This document shows, in pieces, positions 1 through 7,822 of a DNA stretch of 64,000 nt. Source of the stretch: Streptomyces ficellus (GTDB taxonomy: Bacteria; Actinomycetota; Actinomycetes; Streptomycetales; Streptomycetaceae); NCBI RefSeq assembly GCF_009739905.1, contig NZ_CP034279.1:2666001-2730000 (forward strand), written 5' to 3'. The position numbers were made by a program, and so were the translations under genes. The notes beneath the pieces are model-generated. The model saw only the letters and a list, made by a program, of their open reading frames with translations. It did not search any database and was not told where the DNA came from. Position 1 is the first letter of the stretch. The number at the start of each line of letters is the position of its first letter.

Positions 1-14
1 ACCGCTACGACGCC

Positions 15-1004
15 ATGGAATACCGCCGTACCGGTCGCAGCGGGCTCAAACTCCCCGCCGTCTCGCTGGGCCTGTGGCACAACTTCGGCGACGACCGCAC
101 CCTCGCCTCGCAGCGCGCGATCCTCCGCCGCGCCTTCGACCTGGGCGTGACGCACTTCGACCTGGCGAACAACTACGGGCCGCCGCCCGGGTCGGCCGAG
201 TCCAACTTCGGCAAGATCTTCGCCCAGGACCTCGCGCCGTACCGGGACGAACTGGTCCTGTCCACCAAAGCCGGTTACCTGATGCACCCCGGGCCGTACG
301 GCGAGTGGGGCTCCCGCAAGTACCTGCTGTCGTCACTGGACGCCTCGCTGAAGCGGATGGGCGTCGACTACGTGGACATCTTCTACTCGCACCGCTTCGA
401 CAAGGACACCCCGCTGGAGGAGACGATGGGCGCCCTCGCGTCCGCCGTCCAGCAGGGCAAGGCGCTGTACGCGGGCGTCTCCTCGTACAGCGGCGCGCAG
501 ACCGCCGAGGCGGCCCGGCTGCTGCGGGAGATGGGCGTCCCGGCGCTGATCCACCAGCCCTCGTACTCGATGATCAACCGCTGGACCGAGGAGGACGGGC
601 TCCTCGACACCCTGGAGGAGCAGGGCATGGGCTGCATCTCCTTCGCGCCGCTCGCGCAGGGCCTGCTCACGGGCAAGTACCTCCAAGGCATCCCCGAGGG
701 CTCGCGCGCCACCCAGGGCAAGTCCCTGGACCCGGGCCTGCTCTCCGAGGAGGTCGTCCGGCGGCTGCGCGGCCTCGACGAGATCGCCCGGCGGCGCGGC
801 CAGTCGCTGGCGCAGCTGGCGCTGACGTGGGTGCTGCGGGACGAGCGGATGACGTCGGCGCTGATCGGCGCGTCGAGCGTGAAGCAGCTCGAGGAGAACA
901 TCGCCGCGCTGGCCGGTCCGCCGCTGACGGACGAGGAGCTGAAGGAGATCGACTCGTACGCGGTCGACACCGCCGGCACCAACATCTGGGCCGCGCGGAG
1001 CTGA
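15..1004 (+). CDS. Aldo/keto reductase, YghZ/MgrA-like
   Basis: A 329-residue cytosolic NADPH-dependent aldo/keto reductase of the YghZ (L-glyceraldehyde-3-phosphate reductase) type, whose family reduces small aldehydes including methylglyoxal and L-GAP. The catalytic tetrad can be read directly: Asp49 and Tyr54 (FDLANNYG), Lys85 (STKAGY) and His126 (YSHRFD). The WHNFG segment after strand 1 and a C-terminal SSVKQLEEN cofactor-binding region are typical, and the length is normal for the family (about 330-345). The ATG at 15 matches the usual MEYRR-type family start, although no clear ribosome-binding site is visible in the few bases before it. A strong hairpin terminator follows 90 bp downstream. 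The physiological substrate cannot be fixed from sequence. Confidence 0.93.
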   Translation: MEYRRTGRSGLKLPAVSLGLWHNFGDDRTLASQRAILRRAFDLGVTHFDLANNYGPPPGSAESNFGKIFAQDLAPYRDELVLSTKAGYLMHPGPYGEWGSRKYLLSSLDASLKRMGVDYVDIFYSHRFDKDTPLEETMGALASAVQQGKALYAGVSSYSGAQTAEAARLLREMGVPALIHQPSYSMINRWTEEDGLLDTLEEQGMGCISFAPLAQGLLTGKYLQGIPEGSRATQGKSLDPGLLSEEVVRRLRGLDEIARRRGQSLAQLALTWVLRDERMTSALIGASSVKQLEENIAALAGPPLTDEELKEIDSYAVDTAGTNIWAARS

Positions 1005-1394
1005 CGGACCGCGCGCCCCGACGGGTCTGCCGGGGTCCTGGCGGGGCCCGACGGGCGGGCCTGACGAGGGGCCCTGACGGGTGGAAAAGAAAACGGGCCG
1101 GTCCGTGGGGGGGATACGGACCGGCCCGAGGGGGGGGTTTCCACCATAACCCTTCGTAAGTGATGCTGCGTGCCACGACATGCCGCACATGCGCTCCGAA
1201 AGAACGGGGCCTCGCGGAGCCCGGGTCGTGACCGGGCCGGGCCCCGGCCGGGACCGGGCCCGGAGCAGGGAATCCGGCCCGTGCCCGCACCAGGCCCCGG
1301 CGGCCGCCGTGTACTTCCCAAGGGGGACCCCGCCGGAAGGGCGCCGCGTTGACGGCCCGCCGGAGGGAGGGCGGACGGGCCGCGCCGGTGGCGT
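1005..1394. other. Convergent intergenic region
   Basis: This 390-bp gap separates two convergent genes. Apart from the hairpin at 1094-1128 it holds only G/C-rich low-complexity sequence. I see no open frame with a credible start and ribosome-binding site, no RNA gene and no repeat unit. Confidence 0.5.
1094..1128. terminator. Hairpin terminator, 13-bp stem
   Basis: Perfect inverted repeat: 1094-1106 pairs with 1116-1128 around a 9-nt G-rich loop. It lies between the convergent aldo/keto reductase and DUF2079 genes, so it can serve both. There is no long T run, as is usual for Streptomyces hairpin terminators. Confidence 0.8.
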
Positions 1395-3002
1395 TCAGCC
1401 CCGCCGCAGCAGGGTGATGCCGTCACGCTCGGCGACCTTCCGGTAGCCGTGGCGCTCCTGCGCGGCGGCCAGCTCGGCCTCCTGCCGCTCGATGGGGTAG
1501 GGCCAGTGCCCCGTCTTGTACGGCCAGGCCTCCGGGGCGCGCCGGTCGTGGACGATCCACTGCGCGGTGGGCGGCGGGAGGCGCTTGTTGTCGTACTGGT
1601 AGAGCTTCCCCTCCACCGGGAACGTCGGGAAGACGACGACCGTGCAGCGGGAAGTGAGCTGCGGGACCAGCCGGTTCGAGGCGGCCACGGTCGCGCCGTC
1701 CGGGATTCGCGCGAGCAGCGCGCGGGCGGCCCCGACGTGCGGGGTGCCGCGCCAGGTGGCGCGCTGGGCCAGCTGGGCGAGCGGGAAGGACGGCAGCATC
1801 ACCAGGGTCACCGCGAGGACGGTGGCGAGCGAGGCGCGGACGTGGCGGGAGGCGAGCGGGTGGCCGGTGCGGCGCCAGACGGTCAGCGCGTCGATCAGCC
1901 CGGCGACGACGACCGGCATCAGGACGGCGCTGTAGTGGAACGCGGTGCCCCAGTGGAAACCGTTGTCCGACATCATCCGCCAGGCGAGCGTCGGCACGGC
2001 GATCAGCGAGAGCGGCGAGCGCAGCGCGAGCAGGGCGGACGGCGCGAACACCAGGACCAGGGTCATGGCCTTGACGTCGGGGCGCAGCGCGTCGAGCGGG
2101 GCGTGGGCGAGGGTGCTGAGCAGCGAACCGTAGCCCTCGGAGAGGTTGCCGCCGTGCGCGTACCCGCCGTGGGGGTGGAAGGCGGGCATCAGGAGCTTGA
2201 TCTCGACGAAGGAGCCGACGGCCCCGGCGGCGGCGGTGACGAGCCCGAGGCGGCGGGCGCCGCTCCCGCCCTTCAGCGCGATGTACCCGCCGACGGCGGC
2301 GAGGGTGAGCCCCAGGTCCTCCTTCACCAGGAGCAGCGGCGCGGCCCAGGCGACCGCGGCGCGCCAGCGCCGGTGGGCCAGCGCTTCGAGCGAGCAGGCG
2401 AGGAGCGGTACGGCGAGGGCGACCTCGTGGAAGTCGAAGGCGGCGGCCGACGCGATGCCCCAGCTCAGCCCGTACGCGACGGCGACGGCGTGGGCCGGGC
2501 GGCGGCCGAGCGCGCGGGCGGCCCAGCGGGCGAGCGGGACGACGGCGACGGCGAGCAGCGCGGACTGGGCGACGAGCAGGCACAGCGGGGAGGGCCAGAG
2601 CCGGTAGAACGGCGCGAGCGCGGCGAGCAGGGGGTGGAAGTGGTCGCCGAGGAGGTTGAACCCCTCGCCGCGCAACGGGACGACGGGGGCGCGGAGTTCG
2701 GCGTAGGCGCGTACCGCCTGCTCGAAGATGCCGAGGTCGTAGCCGGTGGTGCGGAGCAGGAGGTGGCGGCGCACGGCGACCGTCGCGTACAGCGCGAAGA
2801 GCACCGCGGCCCAGCCCCAGGGAAGCAGCGCCGCCGGCAGCCGACCCCGCGGGCCGCGCCCCGGCGCGGTGCGGTCGGCCGTCGCGCCGGCCGTCGCGGC
2901 CGCCGGGTCGGAGGCCTCCGGCGGCGTGGGAGGGGCGGCGGGTGGGGCGCTCCGGAGGGCTCCGTCACCGGATTGGGGACTATTGTCAGGAAATGTCCGC
3001 AT
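1395..3002 (-). CDS. DUF2079 polytopic membrane protein
   Basis: A 535-residue integral membrane protein of the DUF2079 family. Family hallmarks are GYDLGIFEQ (about residue 90), GDHFHP (about 119) and FDFHEVALAVPL (about 190). An Ala/Pro-rich cytoplasmic N-terminus of about 50 residues precedes about ten hydrophobic segments, and the last 100 residues form a soluble tail. The fold resembles membrane-embedded lipid-linked sugar transferases, so a role in envelope glycan transfer is possible but is inference only. The ATG at 3002 is supported by a TAGCAT -10 box ending 8 nt upstream, which implies a leaderless mRNA. It shares a convergent terminator with the aldo/keto reductase gene. Confidence 0.8.
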   Translation of the reverse strand: MRTFPDNSPQSGDGALRSAPPAAPPTPPEASDPAAATAGATADRTAPGRGPRGRLPAALLPWGWAAVLFALYATVAVRRHLLLRTTGYDLGIFEQAVRAYAELRAPVVPLRGEGFNLLGDHFHPLLAALAPFYRLWPSPLCLLVAQSALLAVAVVPLARWAARALGRRPAHAVAVAYGLSWGIASAAAFDFHEVALAVPLLACSLEALAHRRWRAAVAWAAPLLLVKEDLGLTLAAVGGYIALKGGSGARRLGLVTAAAGAVGSFVEIKLLMPAFHPHGGYAHGGNLSEGYGSLLSTLAHAPLDALRPDVKAMTLVLVFAPSALLALRSPLSLIAVPTLAWRMMSDNGFHWGTAFHYSAVLMPVVVAGLIDALTVWRRTGHPLASRHVRASLATVLAVTLVMLPSFPLAQLAQRATWRGTPHVGAARALLARIPDGATVAASNRLVPQLTSRCTVVVFPTFPVEGKLYQYDNKRLPPPTAQWIVHDRRAPEAWPYKTGHWPYPIERQEAELAAAQERHGYRKVAERDGITLLRRG

Positions 3003-3010
3003 GCGCCCGC

Positions 3011-3016
3011 ATGCTA
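3011..3016 (-). promoter_or_regulatory. -10 box (TAGCAT), leaderless start
   Basis: TAGCAT on the minus strand ends 8 nt before the ATG at 3002. A transcription start 7-8 nt below the box would fall on or next to the A of the start codon. No -35 element is evident. Confidence 0.5.
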
Positions 3017-3120
3017 GGCCGCGGGCCCGGCGCGGCTCCGGTCGTGGCCCGTGGTGCTGTCGGCGGGGTACGGAATCTCCCCCTCCTGGCGGTCACCCGC
3101 GGCGGTTCGGGGGTGGTTGC

Positions 3121-4023
3121 TCAGGAGGCGGAGGTCGTGGAGAGGGCGCCCAGCAGTACCCCGGCCAGGGCGCCGACGATCATGAAGGGGCCGAACGGGA
3201 TCGTGCTCTTGCGGGTGGCCCGGCGCAGCGCGACCAGGCCGAAGCCGTACGCCGCCCCCAGCAGGAAACCGGCGAAGGCGCCCAGGAACAGCACGCCCCA
3301 GCCGTACCAGCCGAGGGCGACGCCCAGCGCCAGGGCGAGCTTCACGTCGCCGAAGCCCATGCCGCTCGGGTTCAGGAGGAACAGCCCGAAGTAGCCCGCG
3401 CCCAGCGCGAGACCGCCCAGCAGCGCGGACGGCCAGGCGCCCGCGCTCCCGGGCACCGACGCGGCCACCCCGAGCAGGGCGGCCGTCCCGGCGGCGAGCG
3501 GCAGGGTCAGCCGGTCCGGCAGCCGGTGGACGGCCCGGTCGACCAGGGCCAGCAGCACCGCGACCGGGGCCGCCGCCAGCCACACCGCCAACTCCGGGCG
3601 CGGCCCCGTCGCGGCGGCGAGCGCCCCGCAGACCAGAGCGGTGACCGTCGGCACCGTCGCGGTGACGGTCGCTGTCGCGGCCGTCACCGGGGTGGGCGGC
3701 AACGCGATCGGGTGCGGCGGCTGGACGCCGGCGGGTGGTTGGGCGGGCGGGGCGGCCGGTGGCCGTGTCGCCGCGTCGGCCGGTGGCCGTGTCGGCGGGT
3801 CGGCGGGCGGGCGAGGGGGTGCCGCCGGTGCGGGCGCCGTGCAGCGGGCGCAGCGCGGGGGGCCGAGCCAGCCGCGGGCGGGGCCCGTGAACGGGTGGCC
3901 GGCGGGGCAGGCGTCCCGCCACGGCTCGTCCGGCTCCACGGACAGGCGGTACGCGGCGCGCGGGACCAGCAGGCCGGTGACGGCGCCCCACAGGGCGGCG
4001 ACGGCGATCAGCGTGGCGTACAC
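3121..4023 (-). CDS. Prepilin peptidase, A24 family
   Basis: Membrane aspartyl protease that cleaves the leader of type IV/Flp-type prepilins at the cytoplasmic membrane face. The two catalytic aspartates are in ALVDRAVHRLPD (Asp162) and the GxGD signature GFGDVKL (Asp226), counted from the GTG at 4023. The N-terminal part has Cys pairs (CPAGHP, CARC) that could bind zinc, followed by an unusual Pro/Ala-rich insert of about 60 residues before the protease core. An in-frame ATG at 4059 would add 12 residues, but a TAGGGT -10 box lies inside that extension, 7 nt before the GTG, so I chose the GTG (300 aa). It lies about 6 kb from the Tad pilus locus and is the only prepilin peptidase seen, so it probably processes that pilin. 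Confidence 0.85.
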   Translation of the reverse strand: MYATLIAVAALWGAVTGLLVPRAAYRLSVEPDEPWRDACPAGHPFTGPARGWLGPPRCARCTAPAPAAPPRPPADPPTRPPADAATRPPAAPPAQPPAGVQPPHPIALPPTPVTAATATVTATVPTVTALVCGALAAATGPRPELAVWLAAAPVAVLLALVDRAVHRLPDRLTLPLAAGTAALLGVAASVPGSAGAWPSALLGGLALGAGYFGLFLLNPSGMGFGDVKLALALGVALGWYGWGVLFLGAFAGFLLGAAYGFGLVALRRATRKSTIPFGPFMIVGALAGVLLGALSTTSAS

Positions 4024-4030
4024 GCGCCCG

Positions 4031-4036
4031 ACCCTA
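4031..4036 (-). promoter_or_regulatory. -10 box (TAGGGT) of prepilin peptidase gene
   Basis: TAGGGT on the minus strand, 7 nt before the GTG at 4023. It argues for a leaderless transcript and against the longer ATG-started frame. Confidence 0.5.
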
Positions 4037-4098
4037 GGCGGGCCGGCCGGGCCGGTCATGGGCCCACGGGCCCACTGCCGCCGCGCCCGGGCCCACGC

Positions 4099-4104
4099 TA
4101 CGGT
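4099..4104 (+). promoter_or_regulatory. -10 box (TACGGT) of DUF192 gene
   Basis: TACGGT ends 8 nt before the ATG at 4113. No Shine-Dalgarno sequence fits in between, so translation is probably leaderless. It is divergent from the prepilin peptidase -10 about 65 bp away. Confidence 0.5.
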
Positions 4105-4112
4105 CGTCCCCC

Positions 4113-4487
4113 ATGGGGAACCCGCGCACCTGGCGCAACGGCACCGGCCTGCTGACCTGTCGGGACGTCTCCGTGCCCGTCGAGATCGCCGCGTCCTACG
4201 GCACCCGCAGACGTGGCCTGCTGGGCCGGGACGGCATCGCGGGCGCGCTGCTGCTCAGCCCGTGCAACAGCGTCCACACCTTCCGGATGCGGTTCGCCAT
4301 CGACGTGGCGTACCTGGACCGGGACTTGCGCGTCGTGGACGTGGTCACCATGGTGCCCGGCCGCCTCGGGATGCCCCGCCCGCGCGCCCGTCACGTCCTG
4401 GAGGCCGAGGCGGGGGCGATGCGGAGCTGGGGCGTCCGGCCCGGCACCCTCCTGACGATCACGGCGGGCCCGGTCCCAGCAGGGTGA
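4113..4487 (+). CDS. DUF192 family protein
   Basis: A 124-residue protein made of a single DUF192 domain. Recognisable family segments are RRRGLLGRD, the core NSVHTFRMRFAIDVAYLD (about residues 51-68) and GAMRSWGVRPG near the end. Unlike many family members it has no signal peptide or lipobox, so it should be cytosolic. The biochemical role of DUF192 is not established. It starts from a probable leaderless promoter, and its last 29 bp overlap tail-to-tail with the mannosyltransferase gene on the other strand. Confidence 0.82.
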   Translation: MGNPRTWRNGTGLLTCRDVSVPVEIAASYGTRRRGLLGRDGIAGALLLSPCNSVHTFRMRFAIDVAYLDRDLRVVDVVTMVPGRLGMPRPRARHVLEAEAGAMRSWGVRPGTLLTITAGPVPAG

Positions 4488-5574
4488 ACGCCCCGTACGC
4501 CCCCGACGCCAGCGCCAGTGCCGCCAGCACCACGACCAGGGGCCGGTCCCGCAGCCGCGCGAGGGCCACCGCCGCCGGGAGCAGCAGCGGGAACGCCGGC
4601 ATCATCAGCCGTGGCCGGGACCCGAAGTACGCGGCGCCGACCAGCCCGATGACGACGATCGCGATCCCGTACACCAGGACCGGCAGCGGCTGGCGCTGCC
4701 TGACGCACAGCCACACCAGCCAGCCCACCAGCGCGAGCGCCGCCAGCAGGCCCACCCCGGCGAGCGGCACCGGGCCGGTGAGGTTCTCCCACACGAACCG
4801 GGCGAGGGCCACGCCCCCGTCGATGTTGTTGCCCCACGCGGCCTGCACCTCGAAGTACGCGGTCGCGCTGCCCCGCCGCACGGCGACGTACACCACGTAC
4901 CCCAGCCAGCCCAGCGGCGCGATCAGCACGCCCGCGGCCGTCCTGACGTCGATCCGCCGCTCCCGGACGACGCTCATGACCGCGGTGATGCCGATCGCCG
5001 CGATCAGCGCCGCTGCCGACGGCCGCGTCAGACCCGCGCACACGCACAGCACGCCCGCCGCCACCCACCGCTCGCGCAGCACCGCGTACAACGACCAGGC
5101 GGCGAACGCCGTGAACAGCGTCTCCGTGTACGCCATCGACTGCACGAACGCCGTCGGGTACACGCCCCACAGCACGGCCAGCACCACCCCGGCGCGCTGC
5201 CCGGCGACCCGCGCCCCCACCGCGTAGATCCCCCAGGCGGCGCCGAGCGACGCCGCCCAGGACACGATCAGCCCGGCCGTCGCGACGTCGATCGGCAGGA
5301 CCACCGACAGTCCCCGCTCCAGGGCGGGCAGCAGCGGGAAGAACGCCAGGTCGGAGTGGACGCTGCCGTCGGCGAGCGTGACCTCGTGCCCATACCCGTG
5401 CCCGGCGATCCGCGCGTACCAGACGGAGTCCCAGCGGCCATTCAGCCGGTGCCACGCGTCCTCGCCCGCCACGGCGGCGGCGACCACGAGGACCACCAGC
5501 CCCACGGCACGCACCGCGGCGTACCCCCAGAGGGCGGGGGCTGCGGTGGCGGGACGATCGTCGTGCGGGGACAT
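4459..5574 (-). CDS. PIG-V/Gpi18-like membrane mannosyltransferase
   Basis: A 371-residue polytopic membrane protein with about nine hydrophobic segments, resembling the PIG-V/Gpi18-type mannosyltransferases that use a polyprenyl-phosphate sugar on the outer face of the membrane. The first extracytoplasmic loop has the typical acidic start WDSVWYARIAGHGYG (about residues 48-62) followed by FFPLLPALER. A GTG 24 nt upstream is in frame, but a GATAAT -10 box lies within that stretch, 7 nt before ATG 5574, so the ATG is preferred. Acceptor and product are unknown. The 3' end overlaps the DUF192 gene. Confidence 0.75.
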   Translation of the reverse strand: MSPHDDRPATAAPALWGYAAVRAVGLVVLVVAAAVAGEDAWHRLNGRWDSVWYARIAGHGYGHEVTLADGSVHSDLAFFPLLPALERGLSVVLPIDVATAGLIVSWAASLGAAWGIYAVGARVAGQRAGVVLAVLWGVYPTAFVQSMAYTETLFTAFAAWSLYAVLRERWVAAGVLCVCAGLTRPSAAALIAAIGITAVMSVVRERRIDVRTAAGVLIAPLGWLGYVVYVAVRRGSATAYFEVQAAWGNNIDGGVALARFVWENLTGPVPLAGVGLLAALALVGWLVWLCVRQRQPLPVLVYGIAIVVIGLVGAAYFGSRPRLMMPAFPLLLPAAVALARLRDRPLVVVLAALALASGAYGAFTLLGPGPP

Positions 5575-5581
5575 GCGCTCG

Positions 5582-5587
5582 ATTATC
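5582..5587 (-). promoter_or_regulatory. -10 box (GATAAT), leaderless start
   Basis: GATAAT on the minus strand, one mismatch from TATAAT, ends 7 nt before the ATG at 5574. It decides between two in-frame starts of the PIG-V-like gene. Confidence 0.5.
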
Positions 5588-5604
5588 GCGGTCGCCACCG
5601 ACAG

Positions 5605-6123
5605 TCAGCCGCCGGGCAGCTCCTCGATCGGCACGGCGCTGACGCCCGCGACCATCAGGTGGGGCGCTCCCTCGTCGCACTGCCCGACGGTCACGGCCAC
5701 CCAGCGCGGCCCGTGATCCGACCCGACCGGGCCCCACACCAACAGGTCCTCGTACAGGGCGAAGGTGCGCAGCTCGTCGAAGAGCGGGGGCACCGACTCC
5801 TCGTCGACCTCGCCGCGCGCGAACGCTCCCATGCCGACCACCCGGTGCTCGCCCCACCGCTCGTCGAGGGTTTCCTTGAGGGCGGCGAGGTACTCCGCGG
5901 CCTCCTCCCGCGCGGCGTCCCGCTCGGAGCCGGGGACCTCCGTGTAGGCGCGGCTCTTCCAGAGCAGTCGCAGCCGGAACCCGTCACCGTGGCTGGCGCT
6001 CCAGCCCTCCGCCTGTCCCGGTTCCCATGCCGTGGGCCCGCTCGACGGCACGGACATGCCCAGCAGGTCGTCGACGGCGGCGAGGACCGCGGACACGTCG
6101 AAGGGGGTGCCCGTGGCCGTCAC
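5605..6123 (-). CDS. Unknown protein coupled to Imm52-like gene
   Basis: A 172-residue acidic soluble protein I do not recognise. It has no signal peptide or membrane segment; two aromatic-rich patches (LRLLWKSRAYTEV and LYEDLLVWGPVG) flank a charged helix-like centre. The GTG start at 6123 overlaps the TGA of the upstream Imm52-like gene (GTGA), so the two are translated together and probably act together. Polymorphic-toxin immunity genes often sit in such small clusters, so an accessory or second immunity role is possible. No toxin gene is visible nearby, and function is unassigned. Confidence 0.7.
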   Translation of the reverse strand: MTATGTPFDVSAVLAAVDDLLGMSVPSSGPTAWEPGQAEGWSASHGDGFRLRLLWKSRAYTEVPGSERDAAREEAAEYLAALKETLDERWGEHRVVGMGAFARGEVDEESVPPLFDELRTFALYEDLLVWGPVGSDHGPRWVAVTVGQCDEGAPHLMVAGVSAVPIEELPGG

Positions 6124-6905
6124 AGCTTGGCCCTGTCCATGGGGCGGGGCAGCGCCTCCAGGGCGCCGGTGGCGCGGACGACCCGGTTGACGGCGACCAG
6201 CCCGGCCACGTCCGCGGCGGTTCCGGTCAGGTCCAGCAGCAGCCCGCCGTGCTCCGTCGGCTCCGCCTTGCCCGGCAGGGCGTGCACCGCGGGGGCTCCC
6301 GTCCCGGGTTGCTGCGCCTGGGTCTGTGCCTGTGCCTGCGCCTGCGCCTGCGCCTGCGCCTGCGCCTGCGCCTGCGCCTGGGTCAGGATCGTGGCGCGAT
6401 GCTCGGACAGGTAGCCCGCCCAGCCGACGCACGGCTGTCCCGGCTCGCGGCCGTCCTCCCCCAGGGCGAGCTGGAGCTCGGTCTCCGTCACCTCCCCCCA
6501 GTCGGCGTCCCACGACTCGGCGAGGGCGCGCAGCACCTCGGCGTACGGGACGGACGCCGTCCCGGGGCCGGTGATCGTGACCACCACGCTCATCGGGAGG
6601 TCTTCCGACACCCCTCCCCCGGTGCCGCTCACGGTCACCTCGACGGGGTGCGGGGCGGGGTTCTCGGCGGGTGTGGACAGGGCCAGGGCGTAGCCCTCGC
6701 GGTCCGACCAGTCGTCACCCGCATTGCGTTCACGCAGGTACGCGGCGAGGGACTCCGGGTCGGTCGCCTCCCCGATCGGCTCCCAGGCGTCGAAGACGTC
6801 AGCGGCGATCTCGCGCAGCCGCGTCAGGAACATGCTCCAGCGGACGGCCAGCTCCTCTTCCGACTCGGGCCTGGGCCCCCAGAAGCCCCGCACGACGCGC
6901 CTCAT
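6120..6905 (-). CDS. Imm52-like immunity protein with Ala-Gln repeat
   Basis: A 261-residue soluble protein. The first 170 residues resemble the Imm52 family (start RGFWGPRPES, then a helical segment, EGYALALS, and a late CVGWAGYLSEHRA), predicted immunity proteins of polymorphic toxin systems; assignment is by recognition only. Residues about 175-197 are a pure Ala-Gln dipeptide repeat encoded by a hexanucleotide tandem array (6325-6378), followed by a C-terminal region of about 60 residues. A good AGAGGA ribosome-binding site precedes the ATG at 6905. The stop overlaps the start of the downstream unknown gene. No adjacent toxin gene is present, so it may be an orphan. Confidence 0.6.
   Translation of the reverse strand: MRRVVRGFWGPRPESEEELAVRWSMFLTRLREIAADVFDAWEPIGEATDPESLAAYLRERNAGDDWSDREGYALALSTPAENPAPHPVEVTVSGTGGGVSEDLPMSVVVTITGPGTASVPYAEVLRALAESWDADWGEVTETELQLALGEDGREPGQPCVGWAGYLSEHRATILTQAQAQAQAQAQAQAQAQAQTQAQQPGTGAPAVHALPGKAEPTEHGGLLLDLTGTAADVAGLVAVNRVVRATGALEALPRPMDRAKL
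6325..6378. repeat. Hexanucleotide tandem repeat in Imm52-like gene
   Basis: Seven perfect TGCGCC units (6337-6378) preceded by two TGTGCC variants (6325-6336). On the coding strand they encode Gln-Ala repeats. Copy-number change would keep the reading frame and alter only linker length. Confidence 0.9.
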
Positions 6906-7096
6906 GGTCCGTCCTCTCTGCCGGCTCCCCTGCTCCCCTCCCCCTTTTCCGGATCCTAGGTGCCGAATCCTGGGGGCCCGGGGTCATCCGCCGGTGTCAC
7001 CCGCCGGGCTTCGCCGCACCGGAACCCAGGGGCCGACCCTTGCCAGGGACCTGACAGGATCGGGGGCGTAACACCCAACGGGAAAGCGAGCAAGAC

Positions 7097-7717
7097 ATGC
7101 GAACGTGGACGCGCACCGTGCCGGTGGCGGCCGGCGCCCTGGCCCTGGCACTGGCCCTGACCGGCTGCAACGATTCCGGCTCCGGTGGCAGGAAGGACCG
7201 GAGCGGCGGTGCCGGTTCCGAGGGGTCCTCCCAGGGCGCCTCGGACGAGGGCAAGCGGACGTTCGTCCTGGGGGAGGCCAGCCCCGCGCAGGAGAGCGAC
7301 ATGAAGGCCTCGTCCGGTGCCACGTACACGGTCACGCCGACCAAGGTGCAGACGGGCACCAAGGCCGACATGGCCGGCTCGGGCCTGGAGGAGGACAAGG
7401 AGGACGGCCCCCAGGTGCCGGTCTACGTGTGGTCGACGCTCACGCACAAGAGCGGCAAGGCCATGGAGGTCGGCGACATGGACGACGACCTGGTCGTCCG
7501 GACGGACAAGGGGCAGCGCACCCGCGCCCTCCTCGTCCTCATGGGCGAGGCCAAGTGGCCGAACTGCCAGGAGCCGGACTCCGAGAAGAAGCTGAACGCG
7601 GGCCAGTCGGAGAAGATCTGCACCGCGTTCCTCATCCCGGAGGGCCAGAAGGCCGCCGCGGTGGAACTGATGCAGGGCTTCCACGCGGAGCCTCTGGAGT
7701 GGCCGGTCAAGAACTGA
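7097..7717 (+). CDS. Secreted lipoprotein of unknown function
   Basis: A 206-residue lipoprotein. It has a basic start (MRTWTRT), a hydrophobic stretch and a lipobox LTGC with the lipidated Cys at residue 25, then a Gly/Ser linker and a compact domain from about residue 52 to the end. Two later cysteines (WPNCQEP and EKICTAF) probably form a disulfide. Spacing and beta-rich character resemble DUF4352-like lipoprotein domains, but I cannot assign a family with confidence. Purine-rich sequence precedes the ATG at 7097. It is monocistronic and convergent with the serine hydrolase gene. Confidence 0.8.
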   Translation: MRTWTRTVPVAAGALALALALTGCNDSGSGGRKDRSGGAGSEGSSQGASDEGKRTFVLGEASPAQESDMKASSGATYTVTPTKVQTGTKADMAGSGLEEDKEDGPQVPVYVWSTLTHKSGKAMEVGDMDDDLVVRTDKGQRTRALLVLMGEAKWPNCQEPDSEKKLNAGQSEKICTAFLIPEGQKAAAVELMQGFHAEPLEWPVKN

Positions 7718-7724
7718 CCTCGAC

Positions 7725-7754
7725 GGGGCGGGATGGGGCGGGACGGGGCGGGAC
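7725..7754. repeat. 10-bp tandem repeat, possible terminator arm
   Basis: Three near-identical GGGGCGGGAC/T units just after the lipoprotein stop. A C-rich complementary stretch (about 7780-7810) lies downstream, so the pair can fold imperfectly and may terminate both convergent genes. Confidence 0.4.
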
Positions 7755-7822
7755 TGGCACACGCACGCGGTCCGGTCCTGCCTCCCGCCCCCTGCCGCCC
7801 CTGCCGCCCCTGTGGCACCGCC

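Noticed and set aside
6325..6378. Possible CRISPR or minisatellite array
   Set aside because: The unit is only 6 bp with no spacers and is translated in frame as Gln-Ala, so it is a coding microsatellite-like repeat.
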